From Sphingomonas cannabina (lineage in GTDB: Bacteria; Pseudomonadota; Alphaproteobacteria; Sphingomonadales; Sphingomonadaceae), in the NCBI RefSeq assembly GCF_021391395.1, contig NZ_CP090059.1, positions 1,349,001 to 1,413,000 of the forward strand: DNA of 64,000 bases. The letters are read 5' to 3'. A program made the position numbers and the translations under genes. Positions within the stretch are counted from its first letter, which is position 1. Each line of letters begins with the position of its first letter. The notes below the pieces were generated by a model that was not told where the DNA came from, made no database searches, and saw nothing but the letters and a program-made list of their open reading frames with translations. Positions 1 through 7,793 of the stretch are shown piece after piece.

Positions 1-321
1 AAGCACGGCACCTGCATGGGGCTGCCGCCGGCGCAATATTTCGCGCGTTCGACCGGCCTCTACGGGCGGCTGCGCTATCCGGACATGAACGCGCTGTCGC
101 GGCGGCCGAACCTCACCGCCGGCCAGTTCGCGACGGCCTTCGCCCGCGCCAATCCCGGTTTGCGCGCGAACATGATGCGGATCACCGCCAACCGGCAGGG
201 CTGGCTCGAGGAGGTATGGCTGTGCCTCGACAAGCGCTTCGCCTTCGCCGCCTGCCCGGCGCACCAGGGCGGGCTCAAGCCCTCCGCCCGGCTGAAGATC
301 TGGCGGGGCGGAGGGGCCTGA
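1..321 (+). CDS. RNase T2 family ribonuclease, C-terminal part (5' end outside window)
   Basis: The reading frame is already open at base 1 and ends with TGA at 319-321, so about 106 C-terminal residues are visible. The first five residues are KHGTC, the second conserved active-site box of RNase T2 enzymes; its His is one of the catalytic residues. These are secreted endoribonucleases that cleave RNA through 2',3'-cyclic phosphates. The following PPAQYFARSTGLY stretch fits the family helix after this box. The N-terminal half with the first catalytic His cannot be checked. A shorter start at the Met at base 16 would cut off the catalytic box, so it is not the real start. Confidence 0.75.
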   Translation, partial: KHGTCMGLPPAQYFARSTGLYGRLRYPDMNALSRRPNLTAGQFATAFARANPGLRANMMRITANRQGWLEEVWLCLDKRFAFAACPAHQGGLKPSARLKIWRGGGA

Positions 322-325
322 TCGG

Positions 326-733
326 TCAGCCCTCGATCACCACGCTCGACGGGTAATGCCGGTCGAGGTGCTTGCGGATGATCCTGAGGTTGCGCGTGTT
401 CGAACGGAAGAAGAAGTCGGGAATCGCGCCCACCCACGGGATCATCCCGAGCGCCCAGTCGAAGCCGATGTTCCCCGCCATGCGCGCGATCTGCCCCTTG
501 GACATGCCGAGGTTGCGCGCCTCCCACACCATATAGGCACCCATCGCCGCGGCAATGGTGGTGCCGCCGAACGGCAGCAGGTCCAGGATCACGTCGAGCC
601 CGAACGCAGTCTTGAGTCCCGGAATCCGTATGCTGCGTTCGAGCAGCTTCTCCAGCGCCTCCACGCGCTGGCGCACCGATGCGGGATCGGTGCCGAGCGG
701 GAAGGTCGGTGTCATGCGAGTCGGCTTGGCCAT
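326..733 (-). CDS. DUF4112 domain membrane protein
   Basis: A 135-residue protein starting MAKPTRM. Two short hydrophobic segments (around residues 45-65 and 90-110), with the phrases LLPFGGTTIAAAMGAYMVWEA and DWALGMIPWVGAIPDFFFRS, are typical of DUF4112 proteins, small integral membrane proteins of unknown function. It lies 5 bp downstream of the binding-protein gene on the same strand, so the two are probably co-transcribed. The frame stays open upstream across that gene, but the Met at 733 is the sensible start because the region before it encodes the binding protein in another frame. Confidence 0.8.
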   Translation of the reverse strand: MAKPTRMTPTFPLGTDPASVRQRVEALEKLLERSIRIPGLKTAFGLDVILDLLPFGGTTIAAAMGAYMVWEARNLGMSKGQIARMAGNIGFDWALGMIPWVGAIPDFFFRSNTRNLRIIRKHLDRHYPSSVVIEG

Positions 734-738
734 CGCAA

Positions 739-2235
739 TCAGTTGGGAACGCCGCGCAGATGGTTCAATGGATGGAAGGCGCGGGCATTGGGCGTCCAGG
801 CGCGCAGCCGCTCCGCGACCAGCGACCAACGCAGCGGCTGGGCGAGCGGAATGAAGGCGACATCGGCGGCAAGCGCCGCATCGGCCTCCGCCAGCCGATC
901 GGCCCGCGCGCGCAGCGTCGGCGCGTCGCGCGCGGCCTCGATCAGCCTCGCCGCGTCCCCGCCGCACGGCTGGCAGGCGGTGCGCAGATACCAGCGCGCG
1001 CTGTCGTAGGGCGCGACCGCGTCGACGAGCCGCAGGTCCGCCGCATCGCGCATCCCGACCCGCACGGCGCCGATGCCGATCTGTCCCAGCGACGCCGCCA
1101 GCCTCCCGTAGAGCAAAGTGCCGCCGGACCCGGCCGGAAGCGCGATGCGGAGCATGACCGGCCCGTGCACCTGCTTGTAGAGCGCCACCCGCGCCTGAGC
1201 CGTCGCCAGCCGGTCCTGAGGCGCCACGCTCGCCCAGCCGGGCACCGTGGGCGGTGCGGCCGAATCGAGCTGGGCCGGCAGCACCGTCTCGGCCGCCGGC
1301 CAATTCTCCCGGAACGCGGCCGTCACCGCCGCCCGGTCGATCGCCATCGCCAGCGCACCCCGACCCAGCGGATCGGCGAGGAAGCCGTTGCGGTTCGCCA
1401 CCGCCAGCCCGAACAGGCCGTTCGGGGCGTCGACGCGCAGGTTGATCGGCTCGATCGGCGCCTGGGCCAGGATCGGCCAGTCGGCGATGGTGCCGCCTTC
1501 GACCAGATCGATCTGCTTGCCCGCGAACCGCGCGATCGCCAGCGCCGCCCGCTCGCCGCGCAGCCGCACGAACTCCTCCGGCTTGGGCTCCTCGGGTTCG
1601 TCGTCGGGGCTGCGCACCGGATCGAATGCGGGGCGGAGCAGGATGCCCGGCCCTCGGTCGCGCTCGATGCGGAACGGCCCGCTGCCGCCCCGGCGGGCGA
1701 GGATCGCGAGCTCCGGCTGCGCGAAGAGCTTGAGGATGTCCGGCCGCGGCCGCGACAGCCGGACCTCGATCACCTGCGGCGTCATCGCGACGATCTCGTC
1801 GATCGCGCTGAGATAGGGGAGGAGGGGATTGCGGCTGCCGCGCGCGATCGCGCGGCGCAGGATCGTCACGACGTCGTCGGCGGTGATGGTCTCCCCATCG
1901 GGCCATTCGGCGTCGCGCAGGCGGAAGATCACGCTCTTGCCGTCGTCGATCACGATCCAGCGCTCGGCGAGCCCCGGCTCGATGCCGCCTGCGGCGTCGA
2001 AGCGGACCAGACCCTCGGCGGTCGCATCGAGCAGCAGCCGGCTGGCGGGGCTCAGCGACTCCCGGCTGGGATCGCCGAGCGCGGCGGGGCCGCCGATCAC
2101 GCTCACCTCGACCGGCTGATCGTCGCTTCGCCGCGATCCGCAGGCCGTGAGCGTCAGCGCCAGCGCGATCGCGCCGGCAATGGTGCGGACGGCGGGACTC
2201 GAAGACCTTTTGCGCCCATTAGCTGCCGTTGCCAC
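739..2235 (-). CDS. Family 5 extracellular solute-binding lipoprotein
   Basis: A 498-residue protein with an N-terminal lipoprotein signal: a basic stretch, a hydrophobic core, and the lipobox LTAC with Cys32. The rest resembles family 5 binding proteins (oligopeptide/nickel type), e.g. GLAERWIVIDDGKSVIFRLR and WPDGETITADDVV. No ABC permease or ATPase is adjacent, so the partner is unknown. The start is GTG at 2235. Codons 11-19 lie inside the 24-bp repeat that matches the tRNA-Leu 3' end. The start codon and first ten codons are therefore on the island side of the repeat, so the N-terminus may have been remade by integration. Confidence 0.75.
   Translation of the reverse strand: MATAANGRKRSSSPAVRTIAGAIALALTLTACGSRRSDDQPVEVSVIGGPAALGDPSRESLSPASRLLLDATAEGLVRFDAAGGIEPGLAERWIVIDDGKSVIFRLRDAEWPDGETITADDVVTILRRAIARGSRNPLLPYLSAIDEIVAMTPQVIEVRLSRPRPDILKLFAQPELAILARRGGSGPFRIERDRGPGILLRPAFDPVRSPDDEPEEPKPEEFVRLRGERAALAIARFAGKQIDLVEGGTIADWPILAQAPIEPINLRVDAPNGLFGLAVANRNGFLADPLGRGALAMAIDRAAVTAAFRENWPAAETVLPAQLDSAAPPTVPGWASVAPQDRLATAQARVALYKQVHGPVMLRIALPAGSGGTLLYGRLAASLGQIGIGAVRVGMRDAADLRLVDAVAPYDSARWYLRTACQPCGGDAARLIEAARDAPTLRARADRLAEADAALAADVAFIPLAQPLRWSLVAERLRAWTPNARAFHPLNHLRGVPN
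2180..2203 (+). repeat. Distal att-like direct repeat of the tRNA-Leu 3' end
   Basis: These 24 bases are identical, in the same orientation, to 24711-24734. The second copy is the CCA end, acceptor 3' strand and T-loop part of tRNA-Leu. Identity stops sharply on both sides. Repeats of tRNA 3' ends are the usual footprint of tyrosine-recombinase integration. This copy sits inside the start of the binding-protein gene. No integrase is visible between the two copies. Confidence 0.75.
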
Positions 2236-2371
2236 AACTCAATACTCCAAAGCAGATGCCCCGAGACCTTAAAGAGTTCAATGGAATGAGGTCGAGGGAG
2301 CATGACCCAGCATGCCGTCATATATCCCCGGTGGTCTCGCCCATCGAGGATTGCGTTGAGGAGGATCGGGT

Positions 2372-3748
2372 TTGCGAGGTTGGGTACTCTTCCATCAAAA
2401 TCTCGATCCGTCGCTGCCCGAAGTGCCGGAGGTCTTTCGCTTTCAGGAGGCGGCCGCACTCGCCGGCGTCGAACTTGAGGTATTCAAGCCGCAGAATTTC
2501 GATCTGATCGTCGGTGCCGGTGACGATTGGACCGCGACATATGAGAACAGGGCCGTCGAGCGACCCGACTTCGTCCTGTGCCGGACAGGCGCGGAAACCG
2601 ACTATGCCACGCTGGCGCTGCTCCGGCACCTTGAACGGCGCGGCATCCGGCTGATCAACGGGCCCGCGACGATCGAGCTGGTCGCGGACAAGCTCCACAC
2701 GCTGCAGACGCTGGCGCGTGCCGGGCTGCCGGTCCCGCGAACGATCCTGGCCAAATTCCCGCTCGACCCCGATCTCATCGAGCGCGAGCTCGGCTTCCCC
2801 GTGATCGTGAAGACATTGAAGGGCACGCGCGGCGCCGGCGTGCTCAAGTGCGAGGACCGCAGTCAGTTCGAGGACCTTGCCGGCCTGCTCGAAAGCGCGG
2901 GTGCGCAGGCCGGGTTCATCCTTCAGCACTATATCCGCGCCAGCCACGGCCGCGACGTCCGCGTCCTGGTGGTCGGCGGGCGGGTCGTCGCCGCGATGGA
3001 GCGCCGGTCGCTGACGGGCGGCTTCAAATCGAATGTGTCACTGGGCGGCGTCGGCATCGGCTACAATCCGCCCCGCGACATGGCCGAGCTGGCCGTCCGG
3101 GCGGCCGAGACGCTGGGCCTCGACGTCACGGGCATCGACATTCTGTTCGACGAACATGGTTATCGCATCTGCGAAGCCAATTCCGCGCCCGGCTTTCAGG
3201 GGCTGGAGCGTGCGACCGGCCTCGATGTGCCGTCGGCGATCCTCGACTGGATCGTCTCGACCCATGCGCCGGCGCCGGCCGTTCCCGTCCATTCGGAGGG
3301 TGACGCGGTCGTCGATCTCATATTCGGCGGGCGCACCGGCCTTCGCGAGATCAGCGACCGCAGCACGAGCTATGCGGGCTTCGCCAAGGCAGTCGGCGTG
3401 CGTCTGATCGGGGGCGGTATGTCCGTGCTTGCCCATGCGTCGTTGCCTGACGGCGTGGTCGACCGGCAGGGCGCGACCGGCTCCAGCCTCCGTGCGCTCT
3501 ATGACAATGCCGCGGCGACCCCGCAGATTCGTCTCGACGAAGCCGAACAGGAGCGCACGCTGATCGTCACGCTCGCGGTCTCGATATGGGCGGCCGCCCT
3601 GCCTTGGCTTTCGGGCGCGGGGGTCTGGCTGAGCGGCACCCTGTCCATCCTCGCCATACTGTTCCCGGTCGTGTTCCTGCTCACAGCGCCATCGGGGCGC
3701 GCCCGCCGCATCGCTGCGGCCAGGCGGCCATCGAGCCGTTCGCGCTGA
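2372..3748 (+). CDS. RimK-like ATP-grasp ligase with C-terminal membrane anchor
   Basis: A 458-residue protein starting with TTG at 2372, preceded by a strong GAGGAGG ribosome site about 8 bp upstream. Residues 90-300 form an ATP-grasp domain: NGPATIELVADKLHTLQ, the ATP-binding VIVKTLKGTRGAGV, and the metal-binding end GYRICEANSAPGFQGLE. This matches RimK/glutathione-synthetase-like carboxylate-amine ligases, which join an amino acid to a carboxylate using ATP. The last 70 residues add two hydrophobic segments and a basic tail, unusual for the soluble RimK family. Its TGA overlaps the next ATG by one base, so it is co-translated with the TauE/SafE gene. The substrate is unknown. Confidence 0.75.
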   Translation: MRGWVLFHQNLDPSLPEVPEVFRFQEAAALAGVELEVFKPQNFDLIVGAGDDWTATYENRAVERPDFVLCRTGAETDYATLALLRHLERRGIRLINGPATIELVADKLHTLQTLARAGLPVPRTILAKFPLDPDLIERELGFPVIVKTLKGTRGAGVLKCEDRSQFEDLAGLLESAGAQAGFILQHYIRASHGRDVRVLVVGGRVVAAMERRSLTGGFKSNVSLGGVGIGYNPPRDMAELAVRAAETLGLDVTGIDILFDEHGYRICEANSAPGFQGLERATGLDVPSAILDWIVSTHAPAPAVPVHSEGDAVVDLIFGGRTGLREISDRSTSYAGFAKAVGVRLIGGGMSVLAHASLPDGVVDRQGATGSSLRALYDNAAATPQIRLDEAEQERTLIVTLAVSIWAAALPWLSGAGVWLSGTLSILAILFPVVFLLTAPSGRARRIAAARRPSSRSR

Positions 3749-4533
3749 TGGACTGGGCAGCGATTCCGTGGGCGGAGCTGGCGCCCTTCGTGGTCATCGG
3801 TTTCTGCGCGCAACTTGTCGACGGCGCGTTCGGCATGGGCTTCGGCCTATTGTCAAACGCGCTTCTTGTCGTGCTGGGGATACCTCCGGCTGCGGCATCG
3901 GCGACGGTCCGTACCGCCGAAAGCTTCACCAGCGGCCTTTCCGGCCTGAGTCATGCGCTGCAGCGCAATGTCGACTGGTCGCTGTTCGCCCGGCTGGTCG
4001 TTCCCGGAATCCTTGGGGCGTTCTTCGGCGCATGGTTGCTGCTGCGCGTCCACGCCGAGATCGTTGGTCCGGTGGTGCTGGCCTATCTCGCCGCACTCGG
4101 CATCTACCTGCTGTGGCGCGGGGCGCGCCGGCCGCAGGCCTATCGCCGCCAGCGGCTGGTGGCGCCGCTGGGGTTTGTCGCCGCCCTGATCGACACGTCC
4201 GGCGGCGGTTGGGGCCCGATCGCGACCGGGACATTGATGGCCCAGGGCGCAAACCCCCGGACGGTGATCGGGACGGTGAGCGCGGCCGAGTTCTTCGTGA
4301 CGGTCACCGTGTTCAGCGCGCTTGTCGGCACGCTGGGGCTCGAGACGATTGCTCCGCTTGCCGTCGGGCTTGCAGTTGGCGGCGCGGTGGCGGCGCCGGT
4401 CGCCGCGTTCCTCGTCAAGCGGCTTGCTCCCAAGACGATGATGTCTCTCGTCGGCGCGTTGCTCGTCGTCGGAAGCATCTATGGCTTGCTCAGCGTGATG
4501 GTCGAACAGATCCCGGCGTTTCCCCGGTTCTAA
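3748..4533 (+). CDS. TauE/SafE family anion (sulfite) exporter
   Basis: A 261-residue membrane protein with about eight hydrophobic segments. It has the duplicated family pattern: a first half with DGAFGMGFGLLSNALL and PPAAASATVRTAES, and a second half with DTSGGGWGPIATGTLM and PRTVIGTVSAAEFFV. TauE/SafE proteins export sulfite or organosulfur anions. The start is the ATG at 3748 overlapping the upstream TGA; the frame is open further upstream only inside the ATP-grasp gene. Its place beside several sulfite-releasing enzymes makes sulfite overflow a reasonable role, but this is inferred from context. Confidence 0.8.
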   Translation: MDWAAIPWAELAPFVVIGFCAQLVDGAFGMGFGLLSNALLVVLGIPPAAASATVRTAESFTSGLSGLSHALQRNVDWSLFARLVVPGILGAFFGAWLLLRVHAEIVGPVVLAYLAALGIYLLWRGARRPQAYRRQRLVAPLGFVAALIDTSGGGWGPIATGTLMAQGANPRTVIGTVSAAEFFVTVTVFSALVGTLGLETIAPLAVGLAVGGAVAAPVAAFLVKRLAPKTMMSLVGALLVVGSIYGLLSVMVEQIPAFPRF

Positions 4534-4598
4534 TTTCACCGGCAACAGCCAGCCATATGTTTCCGGTTGCTCAAGCTACCGGTGCCGGGATCACGGCG

Positions 4599-5651
4599 TC
4601 AGGCTGCGATATGAGCGGACCTGAGCGTCTCCAGCGGCCGGGGATCGACCCAGCCGCGGACGTCGAAACTCTGCGGAATGAAGTTCCAGCGGTGCAGGAA
4701 ATCCGTGAAATCCTGGATCGCTGCGATCGATTGTCCCGCCAGATCGGTCTTGAGGCGCTTCTGCGCGTCCTCGCCATAGGCGACCGACACCCAATATTCG
4801 CTCGAATTGGTCTCGCGCGCGAGATAGCGGCGCACTTCGGACGGATGATCCTGCGCCCAGGCCTCGGCGCGCAGCACCTGGTCGAGGATGGTGACCGCCG
4901 CGTCGAAGTGATTGTCGAGCAGATGGCCGTCGACCGCGAGCGTGCGCGGCGTGCCGTTGTTCGAGCGGATCAGCGGCTCGGGATGGGCGCCGGTGTCGAT
5001 TACCGTGGTCAGGCCGAACTGGTTCGCCGCCTGCGCGCCGTGCACGCCCTTGAGGAAAATCGCGTCGACCTCGCCGCGCAGCAGCGCGATCAGCTCCAGG
5101 TTGTTCGCCCGTGCCCGGCTGCCCACGCGGCGTGCGAGCGTGCCGCCGACATTCACCGCCTGCTCGTCGCTGTAGTGGCTGTCGATGTCCTGATCGACCA
5201 GCTCGACGTCCGAGACCTTCAGCCCTTCGAGGCTCAGTGCGTTCTCCAGCCCGCGGATCGCCTGGGCGCGGGTGAAGTCGATCTCGACCTGCTTCCAGTT
5301 GGGCAGGCCGAAGCGGCGGCCCTTGAGGTCCTTCACGCTTCGGATACCCGACTCCGGGCTGGCGAGGATCAGCTGCGTCTCGTCGGCCCAGGAAAGGCCG
5401 ATCACCCGCGTGTCGCGCCCGCGCGCCTTGGCGCTGATCGCCGGGATGTTGCCGCCGTGCCGTACCGAATTGCGCACCGTGTGGCTGAAATGCGATTCGC
5501 GCGTCGCGAAGTCGTTGGATTCGAGCAGCGAGGACAGCTTCGTGCCCCGTGCCCGAAAGGCTTCCTCCAGCCAGCCGTGCTGAATGGCGATGCCGAGCCC
5601 GGTCGGAACCGGGCAGCGCGTGTACCAGAGCGTGTCGAGCGTGTCGGTCAT
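4599..5651 (-). CDS. DszB-like sulfinate desulfinase, paralogue 1
   Basis: A 350-residue protein with no signal peptide. It resembles DszB, the hydroxybiphenyl-sulfinate desulfinase that hydrolyses an aryl sulfinate to phenol plus sulfite and has a periplasmic-binding-protein fold. The N-terminus YTRCPVPTG places Cys13 at the DszB nucleophile (Cys27). SHFSH gives His54, and VRHGGNIP gives Arg64 and Gly67; the His-to-Arg spacing of 10 is the same as DszB His60-Arg70. It is the last gene of the four-gene operon read leftward from 8891, 14 bp after the DszA-like gene, with GAGGAT as ribosome site. An ABC binding-protein role is less likely because no export signal exists. The natural substrate is unknown. 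Confidence 0.72.
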   Translation of the reverse strand: MTDTLDTLWYTRCPVPTGLGIAIQHGWLEEAFRARGTKLSSLLESNDFATRESHFSHTVRNSVRHGGNIPAISAKARGRDTRVIGLSWADETQLILASPESGIRSVKDLKGRRFGLPNWKQVEIDFTRAQAIRGLENALSLEGLKVSDVELVDQDIDSHYSDEQAVNVGGTLARRVGSRARANNLELIALLRGEVDAIFLKGVHGAQAANQFGLTTVIDTGAHPEPLIRSNNGTPRTLAVDGHLLDNHFDAAVTILDQVLRAEAWAQDHPSEVRRYLARETNSSEYWVSVAYGEDAQKRLKTDLAGQSIAAIQDFTDFLHRWNFIPQSFDVRGWVDPRPLETLRSAHIAA

Positions 5652-5665
5652 GGGCAGATCCTCAA

Positions 5666-7030
5666 TCAGGAGACAGCGGCGAGGGCAGGCGGCGCCGGCG
5701 CTTCGCTCGGCGCGGCGGAGGCGATCCGCGGACGCGGGAGGTTCAGGTGCTCGCGCAGCGTGGTTCCCTCATATTCGGTGCGGAACAGGCCGCGGCGCTG
5801 CAGTTCGGGCACCACCAGGTCGACGAATTCGTCGAGCGAGCTCGGCAGCAGCGGCGGGATGAGGTTGAAGCCGTCGGCGGCGCCGCGCTCGAACCAGTCC
5901 TGGATCTGGTCGGCGATGTCGGCCGGCGTGCCGATCACCACGCGATGCCCCCTGACGGCGTTGAAGCGCAGGAAGAGCTGGCGGATCGTGAGATTCTCGC
6001 GCCGGGCGAGCTCGGTGAGCTGGCGCCAACGGCCCTTGCCGTTCTCCGGCTCGGGCAGATCGGGCAGCGGGCCGTCGAGCGGATAGCCGCTCACATCCTG
6101 ACCCATCAGGTTGAGCTCCCCGGAGAAATCGACGGCGGCCTCGAGCGCGGCGAACTTGTCCTGCGCTTCCTGCCGGCTGCTGCCGATCGCGAAGGACAGG
6201 CCCGGCATCACCTTGAGTGTGTCGGGATCGCGGCCGTGCCTGGCCATGCGACCCTTCACATCGGCATAGAAGCGCTGCGCCTCCTCGATGAACTGCGCGG
6301 CGGCATAGATCATCTCGGCATATTTGGCGGCAAACTCGCGGCCCACCTCCGAATTGCCGGCTTGGGCGAAGACGGGATGGCCCTGGATCGGGCGCGCAGC
6401 GTCGAGCACGGTGCTGAGCTGGAAGTATCTGCCCTGGTGGCGCACCGGATGGACGTCGTTCGGATCGAGATAGAGGCCGCTGTCGCGGTCGGCGTGGTCG
6501 AACGCGTCGTCCTCCCAGCTGTCCCAGAGTGCGCGGGCGACGTCGACGAACTCGGACGCGCGCTCGTAGCGTTCGGCATGGCTCAGCGGCTGTTCGACGC
6601 CGAAGCTCTGCGCGGCGCCGTCGGCCAGCGACGAGACGATGTTCCAGCCGACCCGCCCGCCGCTGATATGGTCGATCGCGGCGAAACGCCGGGCGAGTGC
6701 ATAGGGATGATCGAAATTGGTGTTCACCGTCGCCACCAGCCCGATCCGGCTGGTGACGGCGGCGAGCGCGGCGGTGAGCGTCAGCGGCTCGAAATCGAGG
6801 AAGGCGTGGCGCCGCTCGATCCCCTTGGTGCTGTCGCCGGCGATCCCGACGAAATCGGCGAAGAAGGCAGTGTCGAACTTGCCGCGCTCGGCGGTCTTCG
6901 CCAGTCCGGCCCAGTAACGGAAATCGGGCCGCCCGCTCTCCGCCGAGCCGGGCTGGCGCCATGCGCCGGGGTGATGCCCATGGCGGGTGAGGAACACGCC
7001 GAGGGCGAGCTGCCGCTTCCTGGCCGTCAT
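5666..7030 (-). CDS. DszA/NtaA-type FMN-dependent monooxygenase
   Basis: A 454-residue protein starting MTARKRQLALGVF. It belongs to the NtaA/SnaA/DszA branch of luciferase-like flavin monooxygenases: GAWRQPGS near the start, ERGKFDTAFFADF, GLVATVNTNFDHPYALARRF, SGGRVGWNIVSS, and a C-terminal GTPADIADQIQDWFERGAADGFNL. DszA uses FMNH2 and oxygen to open dibenzothiophene sulfone to a sulfinate. Nitrilotriacetate or pristinamycin-type chemistry uses the same fold, so motif alone does not fix the substrate. Flanking DszB-like genes favour C-S cleavage. The start is 5 bp after the aldolase stop, with GGAG overlapping that stop. No DszC-type sulfide oxidase is present. Confidence 0.78.
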   Translation of the reverse strand: MTARKRQLALGVFLTRHGHHPGAWRQPGSAESGRPDFRYWAGLAKTAERGKFDTAFFADFVGIAGDSTKGIERRHAFLDFEPLTLTAALAAVTSRIGLVATVNTNFDHPYALARRFAAIDHISGGRVGWNIVSSLADGAAQSFGVEQPLSHAERYERASEFVDVARALWDSWEDDAFDHADRDSGLYLDPNDVHPVRHQGRYFQLSTVLDAARPIQGHPVFAQAGNSEVGREFAAKYAEMIYAAAQFIEEAQRFYADVKGRMARHGRDPDTLKVMPGLSFAIGSSRQEAQDKFAALEAAVDFSGELNLMGQDVSGYPLDGPLPDLPEPENGKGRWRQLTELARRENLTIRQLFLRFNAVRGHRVVIGTPADIADQIQDWFERGAADGFNLIPPLLPSSLDEFVDLVVPELQRRGLFRTEYEGTTLREHLNLPRPRIASAAPSEAPAPPALAAVS

Positions 7031-7035
7031 CGGCG

Positions 7036-7782
7036 TTACTCCGCCGCTTCCGCCGCCGCGTCGGCGTAGTGGATCGTGCCGTCGTCGTCGACATGAGCGT
7101 CCTGGGGTACCAGCTTGCCCATCTTCCACTGCTGCTCGAGCACGCCCGGGCCGAACGGCTTGGAGCCGCCCAGCGCCGCGCCCAGGATCTGGAACTGCGC
7201 GCCTTCCTCAAGCAGCACGATGGTATTGACGAGGTCGCGCAGCCCCTTCCAGCTCCAGATGGTGGCGCCGCCGTTCGCCTCGACGATGCCGGGCACCTCA
7301 TGGTCCTGCTCGATCGAGTCGAGGATGAAGTCGACCTCGGCCTGGCGCCGGTTGATGTAGACCGGCAGCTCGGCGGTGAAGCGGAAGCGGCGGTTGGGGA
7401 CATAGAGCAGCGGCAGCGCCTGATGCGCCTGCGAATAGGCGCCGAGATGCGGCGTGTGGACGTGGCTGATCGCCTGGACGTCGGCGTGGGTCTTGAACAG
7501 CTTGAGGTAGCGCGCGGCGCCGCCGGGCTTGTTGCTCCACAGGCTGTTGCCGTCGAAATCGATCACCGCCGTCTGCGGCTGATCGGGATCGTCCTCCCAC
7601 AGGCCGAGGTAGTTGAGCGTGACGATCTTGTCCTCGCCGGGAATGCGGACGGCGAAGAACAGGGTGCCGCTCGCCGAGACGGTGCGCGTCTCGCGCAGCA
7701 GGCGGAAGGCGCGGCGGGCCTCCTGCTCGGTCTTGGTGACGAAGGCGATGGCTTCGGGCGACAGGCTGGACTGTACGGACAT
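7036..7782 (-). CDS. Class II aldolase/adducin family protein
   Basis: A 248-residue protein, MSVQSSLSPEAI onward, with the class II aldolase core: TVSASGTLFF near the N-terminus, a SNKPGG phosphate-loop-like stretch, and the metal-binding ISHVHTPHLGAYSQAH. Members bind zinc and do retro-aldol cleavage, decarboxylation or epimerisation of sugar acids and related compounds. Its ribosome site GAGGAGG overlaps the stop of the upstream DszB-like gene, and the DszA-like gene follows at 5 bp, so it is firmly inside the sulfur operon. Such an enzyme is not part of the classical dsz pathway. It may process the carbon part of the sulfur compound, but this is inference. Confidence 0.75.
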   Translation of the reverse strand: MSVQSSLSPEAIAFVTKTEQEARRAFRLLRETRTVSASGTLFFAVRIPGEDKIVTLNYLGLWEDDPDQPQTAVIDFDGNSLWSNKPGGAARYLKLFKTHADVQAISHVHTPHLGAYSQAHQALPLLYVPNRRFRFTAELPVYINRRQAEVDFILDSIEQDHEVPGIVEANGGATIWSWKGLRDLVNTIVLLEEGAQFQILGAALGGSKPFGPGVLEQQWKMGKLVPQDAHVDDDGTIHYADAAAEAAE

Positions 7783-7793
7783 GACGATCCTCC

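Noticed and set aside
5549..7069. 506-codon plus-strand frame across the DszA-like gene
   Set aside because: Low-complexity shadow opposite a well-supported monooxygenase with proper start, spacing and motifs.
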